Source: Thermoplasmata archaeon
GTDB lineage: Archaea; Thermoplasmatota; E2; DHVEG-1
Assembly (NCBI GenBank): GCA_030606465.1
Contig: JAUWGL010000024.1
Span: forward strand, 1-9,134
Length of the DNA: 9,134 bases
Direction: 5' to 3'
Shown: piece by piece, positions 5,610 through 9,134 of the stretch
Numbering within the stretch: the first letter of the stretch is position 1
How the letters are laid out: the number at the start of each line of letters is the position of its first letter
Notes under the pieces: generated by a model
The model's input: the letters and a program-made list of their open reading frames with translations, nothing else
What the model was told of the DNA's origin: nothing
Databases searched by the model: none
Translations under genes and position numbers: made by a program

Positions 5610-6320
5610 TTGTTTTTTAAACATGCAATGTTTTTGCAATGGACATTTACTGCATTCAGGTTTCTTTTTACAATAATTTTTAGCCAGTTCAACAATTAGT
5701 GCATGTAACTCATTGTAGATTTGTACTGTTTCTTTTTTTGAATAATTCTTATATATGCTGTTTTCGAAGTATTGTTGGATTTCATCATAGGAAATATTTG
5801 TATTGAGCGGCAGTCGTTTACATATTCGTTTTGTATATGCATCGACAACGAATATGGGCATGCCTCCCGCGTACAACAGTATCGAGTCAGCGGTCTCTGG
5901 ACCGATACCATTTAACGATAAAAGTTCTTCTCTTATTTCATAGAGATCTCTATTAAAGAAACAATCAAGGTCGTCCTGATAGTTGTTATGCAGATGCGAA
6001 GCTATGTTTTTAAGGCGTTTTGCTTTTTGATTGAAAAAACCAGATGGTTTAATCATTTTTTGTAAAAGTTTTATATCTACATCTGAGATTTTTTTTATAT
6101 CCATTATGTTCTCTGATTTCAGATTATCTAATGCTTTTTCAACATTTAACCATGCAGTATTTTGAGTGAGAATAGCTCCAACGATTGTTTCAAATCGTGG
6201 GTCGCTATCGTTTTTTTTATGATAGCTTTTATCCATTGGCCACCAGTTTTGTTTTCCAAAATTTTCAAGTAATGTTTGATATAATGTTTGTGGTGTTAGT
6301 TTCATCTTTTTACTCTTCAT
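5598..6320 (-). CDS. HhH-GPD DNA glycosylase, MagIII/endonuclease-III-related, with 4Fe-4S site
   Basis: This 240-residue base-excision repair glycosylase carries the conserved AILTQNTAW helix (~49-57), a helix-hairpin-helix LNGIGPETAD (136-145), and the catalytic Asp160 in FVVDAYTKR. A C-terminal iron-sulfur motif follows, Cys217-x5-Cys223-x2-Cys226-x5-Cys232. Classical endonuclease III has Lys at the HhH position where this protein has Glu142, and its first cysteine gap is x6. Both differences fit the MagIII-like branch of monofunctional glycosylases, which remove alkylated bases such as 3-methyladenine without lyase action. Substrate is inferred. An upstream in-frame ATG at 6398 would add 26 residues and overlap the divergent gene. 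The ATG at 6318-6320 is preferred because GGAAT lies a few bases before it on an A-rich leader. Confidence 0.88.
   Translation of the reverse strand: MKSKKMKLTPQTLYQTLLENFGKQNWWPMDKSYHKKNDSDPRFETIVGAILTQNTAWLNVEKALDNLKSENIMDIKKISDVDIKLLQKMIKPSGFFNQKAKRLKNIASHLHNNYQDDLDCFFNRDLYEIREELLSLNGIGPETADSILLYAGGMPIFVVDAYTKRICKRLPLNTNISYDEIQQYFENSIYKNYSKKETVQIYNELHALIVELAKNYCKKKPECSKCPLQKHCMFKKQLSK
5612..5617 (+). terminator. T-tract after orc1
   Basis: Six T a few bases after the orc1 stop form a plausible archaeal termination signal. The tract lies within the 3' end of the convergent glycosylase gene. Confidence 0.35.
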
Positions 6321-6413
6321 CTGTAATTCCTTTTTTTGATATGAATCTTTTTGTTTTTTTCTGATTAAATGAAATAGTATTTTAAAGTGAAAAAACATTA
6401 CAGAGTTGAAGTG

Positions 6414-6668
6414 ATGATTATGTATTCAGAAAAAACCGGTTATTATAAGTCACTTGAAGAGTATAGAGCTGCAGAAACTGAGCTTCACACGGAACTGATG
6501 GGTATAACCCGTAGATACATTTCTAAGCTTGGGGTAGTATCATTAATGGGGATTCTTGATATTGTGAAACAAGAGACTAGGGAATTAGAGAAAGCTACTA
6601 GAAAAAATCTTGATGATGGACCGCCTAAGCAAACAAAAGTAGAAGTCAAAGAACCGGATTACTTCTAA
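6414..6668 (+). CDS. Small charged protein of unknown function
   Basis: I do not recognise a family. The protein is 84 residues from the ATG at 6414. A GTG at 6387 (93 residues) and an ATG at 6420 are also possible, and GTGAT at 6411-6415 could act as a Shine-Dalgarno sequence for the latter. It is mostly predicted helix: a YYKSLEEYRAAETELHTEL segment, a short hydrophobic patch LGVVSLMGILDIV, then a Lys/Glu-rich helix and a disordered Pro/Lys tail ending EPDYF. There is no signal peptide, membrane segment or cysteine. It diverges from the glycosylase gene and ends before a clear T-tract, which together with plausible codon content suggests a real gene. A protein-binding adaptor is one possibility, but nothing proves it. 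Confidence 0.6.
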   Translation: MIMYSEKTGYYKSLEEYRAAETELHTELMGITRRYISKLGVVSLMGILDIVKQETRELEKATRKNLDDGPPKQTKVEVKEPDYF

Positions 6669-6672
6669 AATA

Positions 6673-6680
6673 TTTTTTTT
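6673..6680 (+). terminator. T8 tract after the small gene
   Basis: Eight T begin five bases after the TAA stop of the small plus-strand gene, the clearest archaeal-type termination signal in the window. Confidence 0.5.
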
Positions 6681-6686
6681 AATGAT

Positions 6687-6692
6687 AAAAAA
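6687..6692 (-). terminator. T6 tract ending the MoxR-DUF58 operon
   Basis: Six A on the plus strand (T6 on the minus) lie about 30 bases after the stop of the membrane-protein gene. Together with the T8 tract a few bases away, this forms a compact bidirectional terminator between convergent genes. Confidence 0.4.
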
Positions 6693-6719
6693 CAAATCTT
6701 AATGTCAACAAATAATATT

Positions 6720-7589
6720 TTATGCTTTTTTAGTTCGTTTACAAGGAGTAAGACACCAAAATATAAACATACCTGCCATCAGTAATAGTACAAGAACAAA
6801 TGTGCTATGAATCGAACTGAAATCCATACCTATAAATCCTTCAGCGTTAAGCAATCCAACAGAAGTATTATTCCAGAAAATAGTAATAGTAAGTATATAG
6901 CATATAACAAAGAAAAGGGAGATATATACAAAGTATCGGTTGAAAACTTTATTGAAACGCAAAAGCACAACATCATAACCATCTTCATTTGGCATTAATT
7001 TATGAATCACAGAATCAAAGTGGAATGATTTAGTTCCAAGCTCTAGGAAACATATAAACGTTATGAAAAACAAGACAAAGAGTTCAATTTGATCTGCTGA
7101 AAAAACAAAATTTCCTTTCAAAACTCTAATGAAACAGAAAAAGAACATAATTACTAACCCTGAAACAAGCAATGTATCTTTTTGTTTTTTAAGTAATGCA
7201 TAAACACTAGTAATTGGAACAGTACAGAGACCAAGCAGAATCCCTATTTTTGTTAATAACATGGCTGACTCTCTTAAAGCATCAATCTTTAACTCAAGAT
7301 ATGGAATGACAAATATTATAGAAATGATAATTACTATAGCAGTTATTATATAATTTTTAATATTTGATTTAAACAAGGAAATAAAATAAAAAAGAACTCC
7401 TAACCCAATGCCAATGAATGAGAGAAGAAGTGAAATATGTAATGGAGAATAAGGATGTTTCAATAGATCCGAGAATGTATCTACAAAACCCCATACAGCA
7501 ACAGTGTAGAGCAATATAAGGAGACATAGATAGATGGATTGCATTACAAAAATTTTTCCTTTAAGTTTTTTCAACGTCTTATTTGGCAT
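6720..7589 (-). CDS. Polytopic membrane protein of the MoxR-DUF58 operon
   Basis: This 289-residue membrane protein has about eight hydrophobic segments starting near residues 13, 50, 78, 112, 138, 162, 216 and 250, short loops, and a basic C-terminus (CKRTKKA). There is no recognisable enzymatic motif, and I cannot name the family. The start at 7587-7589 is well supported by a perfect AAAGGAGGTGG Shine-Dalgarno sequence at 7594-7604, so a longer reading from 7637 is unlikely. The start lies inside the last codons of the DUF58 gene (19-bp overlap), which points to coupled expression. MoxR/DUF58 operons often include membrane proteins of a Bat-like or transglutaminase system. A role with DUF58 at the membrane is inferred from position alone. 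Confidence 0.8.
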   Translation of the reverse strand: MPNKTLKKLKGKIFVMQSIYLCLLILLYTVAVWGFVDTFSDLLKHPYSPLHISLLLSFIGIGLGVLFYFISLFKSNIKNYIITAIVIIISIIFVIPYLELKIDALRESAMLLTKIGILLGLCTVPITSVYALLKKQKDTLLVSGLVIMFFFCFIRVLKGNFVFSADQIELFVLFFITFICFLELGTKSFHFDSVIHKLMPNEDGYDVVLLRFNKVFNRYFVYISLFFVICYILTITIFWNNTSVGLLNAEGFIGMDFSSIHSTFVLVLLLMAGMFIFWCLTPCKRTKKA

Positions 7590-8857
7590 TTTTCCACCTC
7601 CTTTAATGATACAGCTAAAGGCTGTGCAGGATCCCACTCTACAACTCGTGCACCCGTGTTCCTGAGCTGTGTTATAATGTTTTTCCGTTTAAATGACAGT
7701 ATTTTATGTGCCAGATCATTGTTTACATCAACTGCTTGCAAAGAGTATTCAATGTCAACAGGCGATGGAGATAATACAATAATGTTGTGGCCTAATGCAA
7801 TTAATTGTTCTATTCCTTCAGGAATTGTAAGATCGTCTTCCAGTGAGCTGATGAAAATGATCAAGGCTTTTTTTGGTAGTAAATGAGCGGATGATCTGTG
7901 GATTACTCCATTGAATGGGAAGTCCCCATTTGCTTGTATACTTACGGCTTCTTCGATGATTTTGTATAGTTGATTTTTCCCAGATTCAGGGTAAACCCAT
8001 TTTAGTTCTCCTTGCGATGATCCGTATGCTATCAATCCTACTCGATCTCGTCTTTTTAAAAAATGAGAAGCAAGGGATACTGCTGCTTTTATCCCATATT
8101 CCAATGGATTATGTTTTATTGTACCTGTCCCTTGTATTTCTCTTGCATCAACAATAAGAATAGCATCTGTCGTACTTTCTGACTCGAATTCATTTACCAT
8201 TAACTCATTATATCTCGCGAATGATTTCCAATTAATTTTTTTAAATGTATCCCCTGTTGTATAATTTCTTATGCCATAAAACTCTGTTCCGATACCTGCA
8301 TTTTTAGTATGCATGATACCCGGGTAGATATTTGGCTTTGATTTTACAGCAATAGCTCTTATTTCTTCCATCTGTGGTATTACAGTTAACTCGGAGGATG
8401 TATCAACGGCGGTGTCTTTATAGAACAGATCGAAATAGTCTTTTACCCTTAAACAGAGTGGACCTAATGAATAACGCCCTCTAATAGGACATGATATTCC
8501 ATATTTTATCTCAATCTCCTCATTTTTTTTCAAACTCAGAACAGAATAATTAGTACCCTTCACCACTTTAACCTTATTCGGCAATGAATCATAAACCTCT
8601 AGATATCTTATGTTTTCACCAAGGTTTTTTAATTTAAGAGTTACCTCAACTGTGTCATACTCAAAAATCTTAACATTTGAAAGATCCCGGGAGACTTCTA
8701 TGTTAACTGACTCATCATAGAACGAAAGTAAACCAGCAAAAAGCAAAAACAAGAGTGGTACGATAAAAATTATAATCAGCCAGTCAACAATAAACAAACC
8801 AAATATCAATAACCCTATGCAACCTGCCATAACACCAGCACATTTTATCGTACGCAT
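7571..8857 (-). CDS. DUF58 protein with two N-terminal membrane segments
   Basis: This 428-residue membrane-anchored protein has a hydrophobic N-terminus (residues ~8-46, two segments). A predicted extracytoplasmic beta-rich region follows (~50-165). The DUF58 signature EFYGIRNYTTGDTFKKINWK lies at 192-211. After it comes a von Willebrand A-like fold with strands AILIVDARE (232-240) and ALIIFISSLEDD (331-342). The metal-binding DxSxS of true VWA domains is not present: the position reads DARE. DUF58 proteins pair with MoxR AAA+ ATPases, and the pair is thought to act in assembly or activation of membrane or metal-containing complexes. The gene starts 2 bp after the MoxR stop, so the two are co-transcribed. 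The substrate is unknown. Confidence 0.9.
   Translation of the reverse strand: MRTIKCAGVMAGCIGLLIFGLFIVDWLIIIFIVPLLFLLFAGLLSFYDESVNIEVSRDLSNVKIFEYDTVEVTLKLKNLGENIRYLEVYDSLPNKVKVVKGTNYSVLSLKKNEEIEIKYGISCPIRGRYSLGPLCLRVKDYFDLFYKDTAVDTSSELTVIPQMEEIRAIAVKSKPNIYPGIMHTKNAGIGTEFYGIRNYTTGDTFKKINWKSFARYNELMVNEFESESTTDAILIVDAREIQGTGTIKHNPLEYGIKAAVSLASHFLKRRDRVGLIAYGSSQGELKWVYPESGKNQLYKIIEEAVSIQANGDFPFNGVIHRSSAHLLPKKALIIFISSLEDDLTIPEGIEQLIALGHNIIVLSPSPVDIEYSLQAVDVNNDLAHKILSFKRKNIITQLRNTGARVVEWDPAQPLAVSLKEVEKCQIRR
7594..7604 (-). promoter_or_regulatory. Strong Shine-Dalgarno site that fixes the membrane-protein start
   Basis: The minus strand reads AAAGGAGGTGG, complementary to the 16S rRNA 3' end, four bases before the ATG at 7589. 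It sits within the DUF58 coding sequence, so ribosomes initiate internally in the operon. Most other genes in the window lack such a site. Confidence 0.75.
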
Positions 8858-8859
8858 GT

Positions 8860-9134
8860 TTATTCTACCGTTGGAACGGGTATTGTATTCAGTATTTCTT
8901 TCACTATGTTCTCGGGGTTTACACCTCTGACTCGTGACTCAGGTTTAAGTATCAGCCGATGTGCAAGCGCAGGTACTGCCACGTTTTTTACATCATCTGG
9001 TACAACATAGTCACGTCCGTAAAAAGCTGCATGTGCTTTCGAAAGCTTAAAAAGCGCTATTGACCCACGAGGGCTTATACCTACTTCTACTCGCGGCTCA
9101 GATCGAGTGATCTGCACTAGTTTAACAATGTAAT
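8860..9134 (-). CDS. MoxR-family AAA+ ATPase, C-terminal part (truncated by window)
   Basis: The frame is open to the right edge, giving 91 C-terminal residues of a protein normally of about 310-330. The text matches the MoxR lid domain: YIVKLVQITR, then VEVGISPRGSIALFKLSKAHAAFYGRDYVVPDDV (sensor-2 region with SPRG), ALAHRLIL, and an end at IPVPTVE. A GTG at 9115-9117 is not the true start, because family sequence continues upstream of it. The Walker motifs lie outside the window. MoxR ATPases are chaperone-like and usually act on or with the DUF58 and VWA proteins encoded next to them. The operon promoter must also lie outside the window. Confidence 0.93.
   Translation of the reverse strand, partial: YIVKLVQITRSEPRVEVGISPRGSIALFKLSKAHAAFYGRDYVVPDDVKNVAVPALAHRLILKPESRVRGVNPENIVKEILNTIPVPTVE

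Noticed and set aside
6807..7886. Plus-strand open frames 6807-6998 and 7539-7886
   Set aside because: They lie antisense to the membrane protein and DUF58 genes, which have family motifs, operon spacing and a strong Shine-Dalgarno site.
1..9134. tRNA or rRNA genes
   Set aside because: No cloverleaf with GTTCRA-type T-arm text, and no conserved rRNA segment, was seen on either strand by eye.

Overview
The window is AT-rich, gene-dense DNA that looks archaeal and euryarchaeal. The evidence is an archaeal primase small subunit, an archaeal GINS protein and an Orc1/Cdc6 initiator side by side, TATA-like boxes placed for leaderless or short-leader transcripts, and T-tract gene ends. A Thermoplasmata-like lineage is my best guess from the gene set, but this is an inference and not a recognised genome.

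Layout. (1) Positions 1-535 and 1513-1932 have no convincing genes. They hold two homologous arrays of a same-orientation motif of about 19 bp, close to TTCCAGTTTNTRGTTGGTA, with 12 near-complete copies in total. Much of each array is built from a 93-bp unit present twice in tandem at 198-383 and once at 1673-1765. (2) Between the arrays, on the minus strand, is a HEPN/MNT pair (about 1476-536) with an ATGA overlap, a toxin-antitoxin type module. (3) On the plus strand directly after the second array is a helix-turn-helix protein of unknown function (1933-2490). (4) A replication block follows: minus-strand priS then gins (4313-2477), divergent from plus-strand orc1/cdc6 (4431-5609) across a 117-bp AT-rich gap. 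(5) A MagIII/endonuclease-III-like HhH-GPD glycosylase (6320-5598) converges on orc1, and a small charged protein of unknown function (about 6414-6668) diverges from it. (6) The right end is a minus-strand operon: MoxR AAA+ ATPase (cut by the window edge), then DUF58, then an eight-segment membrane protein. Its genes are tightly packed or overlapping.

How it fits together. Orc1, primase and GINS together are the core of archaeal replication initiation and fork assembly, and archaeal origins usually lie near orc1/cdc6. The motif begins with TTCCAGT, like the archaeal mini-ORB (TTCCAGTGGAAA), but its right half is different. The arrays are therefore a good candidate for a lineage-specific replication origin. 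The alternative is that they are operators or recombination sites for the neighbouring HTH protein or the HEPN/MNT module. Binding and genome-wide motif data would decide between these.
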